Assembly: GCF_036699995.1 (NCBI RefSeq)
Contig: NZ_CP144906.1
Span: 266,501-330,500, forward strand
Direction of reading: 5' to 3'
Length of the DNA stretch: 64,000 bases
Source: Clostridium beijerinckii
Lineage (GTDB): Bacteria > Bacillota > Clostridia > Clostridiales > Clostridiaceae
Each line of letters starts with the position of its first letter. The first letter of the stretch is position 1. The translations under genes were made by a program, and so were the position numbers. Positions 36,842 through 45,460 of this stretch are shown here, one piece after another. Under the pieces are notes generated by a model. The model worked only from the letters and a program-made list of their open reading frames with translations, ran no database searches and was not told the DNA's origin.

Positions 36842-37088
36842 TTATCCACATTGGCTTGTGGATAAAATGTTATAAAGCTGTTAACATACATAATTTTACA
36901 TGTTGGTTTTGTGGATATAAAATATATTATGTCGCAAAATGCATAAATCAGGGAGGCGCTAAAATGGGTATTATAGCTAATATAACAGGGCTATTAATAG
37001 TAAGTTCAATGTTATCCACCGCTTGTCCACAGGAAATGTTTATAAGTAATAAAATGCAAAGTGAAAGTAAATTTAAAATTGTGGATAA
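36842..37088. promoter_or_regulatory. Cluster of DnaA boxes
   Basis: Three exact DnaA boxes are present: TTATCCACA at 36842-36850, its reverse complement TGTGGATAA at 36857-36865 (an inverted pair six bases apart), and TGTGGATAA at 37080-37088. Near matches are TGTGGATAT at 36910-36918, TTATCCACC at 37012-37020 and TTGTCCACA at 37023-37031. Together that is six boxes in 247 bases, spanning the promoter region and first codons of the RsiV-like gene. The region 36573-36841 upstream is AT-rich without a gene. Confidence 0.65.
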
Positions 37089-37719
37089 ATCTATAACTAA
37101 AAATCTAAATTACTTAAAATTAGACATAAATATGCCTCAATTAGTAGGCGGAAATGATGAAAAAAGAATAAATTTGATAAATAATGTAATTAGTCAAGAT
37201 ATTTTGCCAAGAGCTGAGGAGTCTGAAAAAACAGCGAAAGAATACTTCGGAGAAAAGGGACAAGAAACCCCAAGGTTTCCATATGAAATTTATTCAAGAT
37301 ACACAACGTCAGAAGATAATAATCAAATTCTTAGCTTATATAATGACTATTATGAGTTTCTTGGAGGAGCTCATGGTATGACAACAAGGACTTCATATAC
37401 AATAGATAAGAAGAAAGAAGCTTTACTAACTTTAAAGGAATTATTCAGTGAAGGATATAATTATTCTGACATAATAAATAAAGAAATAGAAAATCAAATA
37501 AAGAAAAATCCAGAAAATTATTTTGATTCAGGTAATGCATTTAAGGGTATTAGTGAAAATCAAAGTTTTTATATAAGAGACGGTGACCTGGTAATATATT
37601 ACCAGTTGTATGATATAGCGCCATATGTATTTGGAATTCCTGAATTTAAAATTCCCTTAAAGCTATTTGATAAGGATTTTGTTTATTATAAAAATTGGGA
37701 TTCGGGAAGCAAGAAGTAG
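36964..37719 (+). CDS. RsiV-like secreted/lipid-exposed protein (DUF4163/DUF3298)
   Basis: The 251-residue protein has an N-terminal hydrophobic signal segment (MGIIANITGLLIVSSMLSTA followed by Cys, possibly a lipoprotein cysteine) and then a DUF4163-like part (NLNYLKLDINMPQLVGG, RYTTSEDNNQILSLYNDYYE) with a C-terminal DUF3298/RsiV-like part (GGAHGMTTRTSYTIDKKK, LTLKELFSEG, LVIYYQLYDIAPYVFGIPEF). RsiV-like domains occur in anti-sigma factors, lysozyme-binding proteins and PdaC-type proteins; here no cytoplasmic anti-sigma part exists. I start at the ATG at 36964, which has GGGAGG; an open frame runs further upstream without a ribosome site. DnaA boxes cover its 5' region. Confidence 0.82.
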   Translation: MGIIANITGLLIVSSMLSTACPQEMFISNKMQSESKFKIVDKSITKNLNYLKLDINMPQLVGGNDEKRINLINNVISQDILPRAEESEKTAKEYFGEKGQETPRFPYEIYSRYTTSEDNNQILSLYNDYYEFLGGAHGMTTRTSYTIDKKKEALLTLKELFSEGYNYSDIINKEIENQIKKNPENYFDSGNAFKGISENQSFYIRDGDLVIYYQLYDIAPYVFGIPEFKIPLKLFDKDFVYYKNWDSGSKK

Positions 37720-37873
37720 GATAACAATTTTAATTAGATAGGTCATTAAATCATAAGCTAATTGACATCTCATGATCAACTTTAACTTATAGACTTAAAA
37801 TAGATAGTAATAAATTATAGAACAAATTTAAATAAAAGACATATATATAGAAATTAAATCATAGCAATTCATA

Positions 37874-37921
37874 AAAATATACCATATAGGATTATATTGT
37901 CTATCCTGTATGGTATATTTT
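37874..37921. terminator. Terminator-like hairpin before hydE 3' end
   Basis: AAAATATACCATATAGGAT pairs with ATCCTGTATGGTATATTTT with one wobble. It separates the RsiV-like gene from convergent hydE and can act for both. Confidence 0.8.
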
Positions 37922-37960
37922 ACTTAATACTATGATTTAACTTATTGTTACTAATATTTT

Positions 37961-39007
37961 TTAATTATTATAGGCACTAGTGTTTTGATTTCCTCTAAAT
38001 CCATAGCCATCTGATATTATTCTGCCTATTCCAGTTACTTTACCAGTTATGCATCCTCTGCAGTGTGCAGGTGTATCGCCTGTACATATTTTGCCTGGAT
38101 ATAATGCATAAAGCTTTCTATATTCACCTTCAGTAACGTTAGGCATTACAACATTAGCACCGCTTTGAAGTGCAACTATTCTTCCGTTTGGAGTTAAAGA
38201 TTCCATTGCAGTTGTTGCAGGAATATTTATATCAGGAAGTATTAATCTGGTTAAAGCCATAACCTTTAATGCTAGAGTAAGATTTCCGCCTTGAGCATCC
38301 TTTAAAGGTGTATCTTCATTTGGTATAAATGGACCTATACCAATCATATCTGCATTAATTTCTTTAAAGAAAAGTATATCACTAGCTATAGATTCTAATG
38401 TTTGATTTGGTAGACCAACAAGAATACCACTTCCAACTTCATATCCTAAGTCTCTTAAATTTTTTAAACAATTCAATCTTTCCTCGAAGCTCATGTTAGG
38501 ATCCATATCTTCATAAAGTTTCTTATCAGTAGTTTCAATTCTTATTAAATATCTATCAGCTCCAGCTTCTTTAAATGCCTTATATTCATCATAAGTTTTT
38601 TCACCTAAGCTTAAGGTTAAAGCGACGTTTAATTTCTTTATCTCTTTTACTATGTTTGTCATTCTTTCTTTAGTAAAATAATCATCTTCTCCACCTTGAA
38701 GCACAAGTGTTTTGTAGCCATAGCTAACAGCTTTTTTAGCAAAGTCTAGAATCTCTTCTTCAGTTAATCTATATCTTTCAAGATTTTTATTGTCTCTGCG
38801 TAAACCACAATAAAGGCAATTTCTTTTGCAGATATTTGTAAATTCTATGAGCCCTCTTAAATGAACATAATCCCCTAAGTATTTTTGACGTACTTCATCA
38901 GCGGCTTTAAATAATTCTTCATTTATATCATCGTTTTGTAGTAATTCAAGTATTTCATCTTTATTTAAGTTATGTGTAATTTTAGCTTTTTCAATAATTT
39001 TATTCAT
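37961..39007 (-). CDS. hydE: [FeFe]-hydrogenase maturation radical SAM protein HydE
   Basis: HydE is one of three maturases that build the H-cluster of [FeFe]-hydrogenase. The 348 residues show the radical SAM cluster motif TNICKRNCLYCGLRRDN (CxxxCxxC), the HydE/BioB-type TLVLQGGEDDYFTKERM, and a C-terminal TPAHCRGCITGKVTGIGR segment. Size is right for HydE. The ATG at 39007 has TTAGGAGGAAC. It is divergent from adhE; hydF and hydG are not in the window. Its presence implies the host makes hydrogen with an [FeFe] enzyme. Confidence 0.93.
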   Translation of the reverse strand: MNKIIEKAKITHNLNKDEILELLQNDDINEELFKAADEVRQKYLGDYVHLRGLIEFTNICKRNCLYCGLRRDNKNLERYRLTEEEILDFAKKAVSYGYKTLVLQGGEDDYFTKERMTNIVKEIKKLNVALTLSLGEKTYDEYKAFKEAGADRYLIRIETTDKKLYEDMDPNMSFEERLNCLKNLRDLGYEVGSGILVGLPNQTLESIASDILFFKEINADMIGIGPFIPNEDTPLKDAQGGNLTLALKVMALTRLILPDINIPATTAMESLTPNGRIVALQSGANVVMPNVTEGEYRKLYALYPGKICTGDTPAHCRGCITGKVTGIGRIISDGYGFRGNQNTSAYNN

Positions 39008-39539
39008 AGTTCCTCCTAAGTTAAAAGAAATTAATAGCTAACTGATATTAGTATACTATACAATCTAACAACATAACAACATAGTAGTTTGTGTAAAATA
39101 TGACATTCATCATAACTGGCTATTATTGGGGCAATGTTTTTTTTAGGAATCAATTAATTTGCAGAAGATAGTTTTTATAGGGCTTATAATAATAGGAGTC
39201 ATAGGATTAAATTTAACGTCTACAATACATTAATATCAATATAAAAGAAGCCTTGTTATAGACATGTAGAATAGGAAAAATAATAACCTATTCTATCATG
39301 TCTATTATTTTACGATTTTTAGAAAATAATAGCATGAGATATGGATATGTACTTTGTTTTAATTGCAAATGAATATATAATTTATATTTTTATTAGATAC
39401 CTTAGCAATTATTTTGATATGGGATAAATTAAATATTATTTTCAGGATAAACTATACACAGTTTGTTTATAGTAAGTAAAACTGCGATACAAAAGTAATT
39501 TGAGTATAAAAATTTAGAAAATAATTTTGGAGGTAGAAA
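39008..39539. other. hydE-adhE divergent intergenic region
   Basis: No gene is supported here. It has a tandem ACAACATA repeat near 39069-39084 and a strong hairpin at 39258-39305. No perfect Rex palindrome was found, although adhE is a common Rex target; the lone TTGTTA at 39253-39258 lacks its partner. Confidence 0.5.
39258..39311 (+). terminator. Terminator-like hairpin in the adhE upstream region
   Basis: ATAGACATGTAGAATAGG (39258-39275) pairs with CCTATTCTATCATGTCTAT (39287-39305), one base bulged, and TATTTTA follows. No gene ends here on the plus strand, so it may end a short leader or small RNA about 230 bases before adhE. Confidence 0.5.
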
Positions 39540-42134
39540 ATGAGAGTTACAAATCCAGAAGAATTGACAAAAAGAATAGAGCAAATAAGAGAAGCTCAAA
39601 GAGAATTTGCAAAGTTTTCCCAAGAGGAGGTAGATGAGATATTTAGACAGGCAGCTATGGCAGCTAATGATGCAAGAATTACCCTTGCTAAAATGGCAGT
39701 AGAAGAAAGCGGCATGGGAATAGTAGAAGATAAAGTAATAAAAAATCACTTTGCAGCTGAGTACATATATAACCAATATAAAGATACAAAGACCTGTGGA
39801 GTTATAGAGAGAGATGAAATGTTCGGAATAACTCATATCGCTGAACCTATAGGGGTAATAGCTGCAATCGTGCCAACAACAAACCCAACATCAACAGCTA
39901 TATTTAAAACATTGATTGCATTAAAAACAAGGAACGGAATAATTATAAGTCCACATCCTAGAGCAAAGAATTCAACTATAGCAGCAGCAAAAATAGTTCT
40001 AGAGGCAGCAGAAAGAGCTGGTGCACCAAAAGGAATAATTGGATGGATAGATGAGCCATCAATAGAATTATCCAGAAATGTAATGGCTGAATCAGATATT
40101 ATATTAGCCACTGGAGGTCCAGGAATGGTTAGAGCTGCTTATTCATCAGGAAAACCAGCTATTGGAGTTGGAGCAGGAAATACTCCAGCTATAATTGATG
40201 ATACAGCACATATAAAGATGGCTGTAAACTCAATTTTACTTTCTAAAACTTTTGATAACGGAGTAGTTTGCGCATCAGAACAAAGTATTATAGCTATGGA
40301 ATCAGTATATGATGAAGTTAGAAAAGAACTAGATGAAAGAGGAGCTTATATACTTAAAGGTGATGAGGTAGATAAGGTTAGAAGTATAATATTAGATTCA
40401 AAGGGATCTTTAAATTCAGAGATTGTTGGTCAATCAGCTTACAAGATTGCAAAGATGGCTGGGGTTGAAGTATCTGAAGCTGTTAAAGTATTGATAGGTG
40501 AAGTTGAATCACCTGAATTAGAAGAACCATTTTCACATGAAAAATTGTCACCAATATTAGGCATGTATAAAGCTAAAACTTTTGATGATGCCTTAAGATT
40601 GGCTTCAAGAATGATAGAGCTAGGTGGATTTGGTCATACATCAATACTTTATACAAATCAAGTAGAATCAGTAGATAGAATAGAGAAGTTCGGAGTAGCC
40701 ATGAAGACTGCTAGAACTCTTATAAATATGCCTGCATCTCAGGGTGCAATCGGAGATATATATAATTTTAAATTAGCACCATCATTGACTCTTGGCTGTG
40801 GATCTTGGGGTGGAAATTCAATATCGGAAAATGTAGGCCCTAAGCATCTAATTAATGTTAAAAGAATTGCTGAGAGGAGAGAAAATATGCTTTGGTTCAG
40901 AGTTCCAGACAAAATCTACTTTAAATTCGGATGTCTTCCAATTGCTTTAGAAGAATTAAATGCAATGAAGAAGAAAAGGGCATTCATAGTAACAGATAGA
41001 GTATTATTTGATTTAGGTTATACTCATAAGATTACAGATATCTTAAGTGAAAATCATATAGAATACAAGATATTTTCAGATGTAGAACCTGATCCAACAT
41101 TAAAGGCTGCAAAGTTAGGTGCAGATGCAATGAGAGACTTTAATCCAGATGTTATTATAGCTATAGGTGGAGGATCGCCTATGGATGCTGCAAAAATTAT
41201 GTGGGTAATGTATGAGCATCCAGATGTTAGATTTGAAGACTTAGCAATGAGATTTATGGATATTAGAAAGAGGGTATATGAATTCCCTCCAATGGGAGAA
41301 AAGGCAATTTTAGTTGCAATTCCAACATCAGCAGGAACTGGATCAGAAGTAACTCCATTTGCAGTTATAACAGATCAACAAACAGGAGTTAAGTATCCAC
41401 TTGCAGATTATGCATTAACTCCTAATATGGCTATAATAGATGCAGAACTTATGATGAGTATGCCTAAAGGATTAACAGCAGCTTCAGGGATAGATGCTTT
41501 AGTTCATGCAATTGAGGCCTATGTTTCAGTGCTAGCGTCTGAGTATACAAATGGGTTAGCTCTAGAAGCAATAAGATTAACATTTAAATACTTACCAGAT
41601 GCATATAATGGAGGAACTACAAATATTAAAGCTAGAGAAAAGATGGCCCATGCATCTTCTGTAGCAGGTATGGCCTTTGCTAATGCATTTTTGGGCGTAT
41701 GCCACTCAATGGCTCATAAATTAGGTGCATTCCATCATGTACCTCATGGAATAGCAAATGCATTATTAATAGATGAAGTAATTAGATTTAATGCAACAGA
41801 TGCACCTAGAAAGCAAGCAGCATTCCCACAATATAAATATCCAAATGCAGGATGGAGATATGCTAGAATAGCTGATTATCTAAATCTAGGAGGAAATACA
41901 GAAGAAGAAAAGGTTGAACTATTAATTAAAGCAATAGATGATTTAAAGGCCAAAGTTGGAATACCAAAAAGCATAAAAGAATTTGGAGTTTCAGAAGAAA
42001 AGTTCTATGCATCAATGGATGAAATGGTAGAACAGGCTTTTGATGATCAATGTACAGGTGCAAATCCAAGATATCCTTTAATGAGTGAAATTAAAGAGAT
42101 GTACATAAAATCGTATAATGGCAGTAGTAAGTAA
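39540..42134 (+). CDS. adhE: Bifunctional aldehyde/alcohol dehydrogenase
   Basis: AdhE reduces acyl-CoA to aldehyde and then to alcohol with two NADH, the main route to ethanol and butanol. The 864 residues have an N-terminal acylating aldehyde dehydrogenase (about 1-440; NTPAIIDDTAHIKMAVNSIL and catalytic Cys244 in DNGVVCASEQS) and a C-terminal iron alcohol dehydrogenase (about 450-864; AIGGGSPMDAAKIMWV, IPTSAGTGSEVTPFAVI, and the iron histidines in GVCHSMAHKLGAFHHVPHG). Length is typical. The ATG at 39540 has TGGAGG. It has its own terminator and a long leader with a hairpin. Confidence 0.97.
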   Translation: MRVTNPEELTKRIEQIREAQREFAKFSQEEVDEIFRQAAMAANDARITLAKMAVEESGMGIVEDKVIKNHFAAEYIYNQYKDTKTCGVIERDEMFGITHIAEPIGVIAAIVPTTNPTSTAIFKTLIALKTRNGIIISPHPRAKNSTIAAAKIVLEAAERAGAPKGIIGWIDEPSIELSRNVMAESDIILATGGPGMVRAAYSSGKPAIGVGAGNTPAIIDDTAHIKMAVNSILLSKTFDNGVVCASEQSIIAMESVYDEVRKELDERGAYILKGDEVDKVRSIILDSKGSLNSEIVGQSAYKIAKMAGVEVSEAVKVLIGEVESPELEEPFSHEKLSPILGMYKAKTFDDALRLASRMIELGGFGHTSILYTNQVESVDRIEKFGVAMKTARTLINMPASQGAIGDIYNFKLAPSLTLGCGSWGGNSISENVGPKHLINVKRIAERRENMLWFRVPDKIYFKFGCLPIALEELNAMKKKRAFIVTDRVLFDLGYTHKITDILSENHIEYKIFSDVEPDPTLKAAKLGADAMRDFNPDVIIAIGGGSPMDAAKIMWVMYEHPDVRFEDLAMRFMDIRKRVYEFPPMGEKAILVAIPTSAGTGSEVTPFAVITDQQTGVKYPLADYALTPNMAIIDAELMMSMPKGLTAASGIDALVHAIEAYVSVLASEYTNGLALEAIRLTFKYLPDAYNGGTTNIKAREKMAHASSVAGMAFANAFLGVCHSMAHKLGAFHHVPHGIANALLIDEVIRFNATDAPRKQAAFPQYKYPNAGWRYARIADYLNLGGNTEEEKVELLIKAIDDLKAKVGIPKSIKEFGVSEEKFYASMDEMVEQAFDDQCTGANPRYPLMSEIKEMYIKSYNGSSK

Positions 42135-42158
42135 AAACTATAAATAATAGAAGAAAAG

Positions 42159-42200
42159 GAGCTGCATCAAAATAATTAAGTAATTTTGATACAGCTCTTT
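42159..42200. terminator. Terminator after adhE
   Basis: GAGCTGCATCAAAA pairs with TTTTGATACAGCTC across an AT loop, then CTTT. It is shared with the convergent ATPase gene. Confidence 0.85.
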
Positions 42201-42232
42201 CATTAATTTAATTATATAATATTAAAGGTATT

Positions 42233-44896
42233 TTATGCAGCCCTCATAGTTGAATCATTAACGTCTCTATCTCTATTCTTTTCATTTTTTCTTTCAATAA
42301 AATCTCTAACAACCTTAATAGTTTGTATTATTAAAGTTGGAATGAAAGCAAATAAGTGAACTAACATTAACTCATTAGTAGTAAGTGGAGTTATTTCAAA
42401 TAATCCTTGAAGTGCTGGTATAAGTAAAACTGCATTTACAAGTACAACACCTGATATAAAGGCAATCCAGCTAAATTTATTATTAAAAACTCCAAGGGCA
42501 AAGATGGATTTTTTGCCTCGGCAGTTAAATCCGTGGAATAATCTAGCTAAACATAAGGTACTAAATGCCATAGTCATTGCAAGCCCATGGCTTCCTGTAG
42601 CTAAACCAATATGATAAGAAACCATAGTGAATATTCCAATCAGCAAACCTTGACTACAAATATCTATTATAAAATCTTTAGTTAAAATAGATTCTTTAGC
42701 ATCTCTAGGTTTATCTTTTAAAACATCTTTTTTAGATTTTTCCATACCAATTGCTATAGCAGGTAAACTATCTGTTAATAAGTTTATGAATAATAAGTGC
42801 ACAGCTGCAAATGGAACAGGGAGCGCAAATATTGATGAATATAGTACTGCAAGAATTCCAGAAGTATTACCTGAAAGTAGGAATTTTATTGAATTCTTTA
42901 TATTAGCATAGATATTTCGCCCATTAGTAACTGATTTAACAATAGTAGCAAAGTTATCGTCTGTTAAAATCATTGAAGCAGCATCTTTTGAAACTTCAGT
43001 ACCTGTTATACCCATTGCAATACCAATATCAGCTTGCTTTAATGCAGGTGCATCATTAACACCATCTCCAGTCATAGCTACAATTTTACCTTTGTTTTGC
43101 CATGCTTTAACTATTCTTATTTTATGTTCTGGAGATACTCTTGCGTAAACGGAAATGTGCTTTAATTTTGAGTTGAGTTCGTCATCGGACATTTTATCAA
43201 GTTCTAAGCCTTCTACAGCTAAGTCACCATCTTGCAATATTCCAATTTCTTTAGCAATAGCAGAAGCTGTAATCTTGTGGTCTCCAGTAATCATAATTGG
43301 TTTAATAGAAGCTTTAATACAGTCACTAACAGCTGCTTTAGATTCTTCTCTAGGTGGATCAATCATTGAAATTAAACCTAAGAAAGTATAATCATATTCA
43401 TCATCTAAAGTGAGTTCTTTATTTTCATTAAGCTCTCTATAAGCAAATGCTAAAACTCTTAATCCTTGGGATGATAATTCTCTATTAACATTATTTATAT
43501 TGATATTATCATTGTTAGTGAAGTGTGTTACTCCAGCTGAAGTTTTTATCGAAGTCACCCTATCTAGTAATACATCAAGAGCACCTTTAGTAACCATTAT
43601 ATATTTTCCATTAATCTTGTGAAGAGTACTCATTAGTTTTCTATCAGAATCAAAAGGAATCTCTTTAAGCCTCGGGTAATTATTTCTACATTCAATTTCA
43701 TTTAAGGAGTATTTATGCCCTAAGTTTACTAAAGCAACTTCTGTTGGATCTCCTATCTCAGCACCATCTTTTGAAGTAGAATCGTTACATAGTACAGAGC
43801 TAGTTAAAAGGAAATTTGAATCAGAATTTTTAAAATCTATTTTAGTACTATCAATTAACTTATTATCAACGAAAATCTTTTTAACAGTCATCTTATTTTG
43901 AGTTAATGTACCAGTTTTATCAGAACATATAACAGATACGCATCCAAGACCTTCGACAGCCTTTAGTTTTTTAATGATAGCATTCTCTTTAGCCATTGAT
44001 TGTGTACCTATGGCAAGAACAATTGTAACTATAGAACTAAGAGCTTCAGGAATAGCGGCAACAGCAAGAGCAACAGCAAACATTAATGAATCTAATAGAT
44101 CAATACCTCTATACATACTTAATCCAAATACAATAACGCAGATACCAATTATCCCAAAGGCTAACTTCTTAGAAAATTCATCCAAGGAAACTTGAAGTGG
44201 GGTACTTTTTTCTTGAGTTTCTTCCATAAGAGTGGCTATTTTACCAAGCTCAGTATTCATACCAGTATTAGTTACAAGAACAGTAGCACGTCCATAAGTG
44301 ACTAGTGAACTAGAGAAAACCATATTTTTTTGATCGCCTAAAGCAACTTCATCTTTGTCAATAACATCAGAGAATTTGTCCACACTTTCGGATTCACCAG
44401 TTAATGAACTTTCATTAACTTTAAGAGAGAAGTTTTCCAATATTCTACCATCAGCAACAACTAAGTCTCCAGCCTCTAGTATCAAAATATCTCCTGGAAC
44501 TACAGTCTTAGAAGGTATTTCAATTTTAACCCCATTCCGAATAACTTTAGCATTAGGCGCAGATAGCGCTTTTAGACTAGCTAGAGATTGTTCAGCTTTA
44601 ACATATTGAACGGTACCTAAAATAGAATTCATAGTTATAACAGCTAAAATTACAAAAGTACTTTCCATATTTCCAGTCATAGCTGAAATTATAGCAGCAG
44701 CAATTAATATGATTACTAATAAGTCCTTAAATTGTTCTAGAAATACAGATAAAATGCTTTTTTTCTTTTTTTCATTTAAGGTGTTTTCGCCTACAGAGTC
44801 TAATATTTTATTAGCTTTTTCGCCCGTCAGCCCCTTTAAAGTCACATCGAAGGTTTTAAGAGATTCTTCTACTGTTTTAGAAAAATATTTTTTCAT
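42233..44896 (-). CDS. P-type cation ATPase (Ca2+/Mn2+ type, P2A-like)
   Basis: This 887-residue pump has the SERCA/PMCA-like P2 layout: N-terminal cation domain, TM1-2, actuator domain with SSLTGESESVDK, the PEAL motif in AAIPEALSSIVTIVLAIG, the phosphorylated Asp326 in VICSDKTGTLTQNKMTV, the nucleotide domain, the hinge AMTGDGVNDAPALKQADIG, and a C-terminal cation ATPase domain with four more TM segments. By sequence it would be called a calcium pump. However, a yybP-ykoY (Mn2+) riboswitch lies in its leader, so manganese export is at least as likely. The ATG at 44896 has AAAGGAAG. Confidence 0.92.
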   Translation of the reverse strand: MKKYFSKTVEESLKTFDVTLKGLTGEKANKILDSVGENTLNEKKKKSILSVFLEQFKDLLVIILIAAAIISAMTGNMESTFVILAVITMNSILGTVQYVKAEQSLASLKALSAPNAKVIRNGVKIEIPSKTVVPGDILILEAGDLVVADGRILENFSLKVNESSLTGESESVDKFSDVIDKDEVALGDQKNMVFSSSLVTYGRATVLVTNTGMNTELGKIATLMEETQEKSTPLQVSLDEFSKKLAFGIIGICVIVFGLSMYRGIDLLDSLMFAVALAVAAIPEALSSIVTIVLAIGTQSMAKENAIIKKLKAVEGLGCVSVICSDKTGTLTQNKMTVKKIFVDNKLIDSTKIDFKNSDSNFLLTSSVLCNDSTSKDGAEIGDPTEVALVNLGHKYSLNEIECRNNYPRLKEIPFDSDRKLMSTLHKINGKYIMVTKGALDVLLDRVTSIKTSAGVTHFTNNDNININNVNRELSSQGLRVLAFAYRELNENKELTLDDEYDYTFLGLISMIDPPREESKAAVSDCIKASIKPIMITGDHKITASAIAKEIGILQDGDLAVEGLELDKMSDDELNSKLKHISVYARVSPEHKIRIVKAWQNKGKIVAMTGDGVNDAPALKQADIGIAMGITGTEVSKDAASMILTDDNFATIVKSVTNGRNIYANIKNSIKFLLSGNTSGILAVLYSSIFALPVPFAAVHLLFINLLTDSLPAIAIGMEKSKKDVLKDKPRDAKESILTKDFIIDICSQGLLIGIFTMVSYHIGLATGSHGLAMTMAFSTLCLARLFHGFNCRGKKSIFALGVFNNKFSWIAFISGVVLVNAVLLIPALQGLFEITPLTTNELMLVHLFAFIPTLIIQTIKVVRDFIERKNEKNRDRDVNDSTMRAA

Positions 44897-45081
44897 TATG
44901 GCATCTTCCTTTCAAAGAAAAAATTTAATAAGTACATAATTAGCTAAAGTCTATAAAGTGAACATTTTCAGGTAGAGTTTAACTTATACCCTCAAGGGGT
45001 ACCTCATCCAGAAATGTACAGTTGTTATACCCAATTGAAGAAGGGGTGTTACTGATGATAGATATCGGATAAATTAACAAC

Positions 45082-45216
45082 AAAAAAGACTTTTAATATA
45101 ACTTCAAAAATTTGAAGTTATATTAAAAGTCTCGTTACCTGTTAGGGTATATAACACCAGACTAACAATATAGTCGCGATTGTTGATGCTATATTTATAA
45201 CTACTCCCTTTTAATG
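45082..45216 (-). promoter_or_regulatory. yybP-ykoY (Mn2+) riboswitch with terminator
   Basis: On the minus strand the leader reads ATTAAAAGGGAGTAG (5' end near 45216), a variable arm, then AGTCTGGTGTTATATACCCT and AACAGGTAACGAGACTTTTA, the conserved halves of the yybP-ykoY motif. P1 is ATTAAAAG with CTTTTAAT. The 3' P1 strand can instead pair in a terminator hairpin at 45087-45132 with a U-run (45082-45087), the usual switch. Mn2+ binding is known to favour read-through in this class. Bases 44897-45081 hold the rest of the leader; 45217-45460 hold nothing clear apart from a weak sigma-D-like site near 45396-45422. Confidence 0.92.
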
Positions 45217-45460
45217 TAGTGATTTATTTTATGTAATGATTATAGCATTTTATATAGTTTACGTCAATACACTAAGCGGTATTTCATACGATATATATTA
45301 TTTATATTATATAAAAATGTAAATAAGTGAATTATTGTTTTGTATGTATGTAAAATTATAACTATTGTTATAATTTTAATTAATATGTATAATTATAACT
45401 GCACACGTTAACAATGCGATGTTATGTATGTATATGTTTAAACCATAGGGGGAAGTTGAA

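Noticed and set aside
36842..37088. Reading the DnaA boxes as the chromosomal origin
   Set aside because: No dnaA, dnaN, gyrB or rpmH is in the window and no AT-rich repeat array of an origin was recognised; an outlying DnaA-box cluster is the safer reading.
39008..39539. Rex operator expected before adhE
   Set aside because: Only isolated halves (TTGTTA near 39253, TAACAA repeats near 39068) exist; they are not arranged as the 18-base palindrome.
39429..39836. 135-codon minus-strand open frame rich in Cys/Phe/Tyr
   Set aside because: It is the reverse shadow of the adhE 5' end and has no ribosome site.
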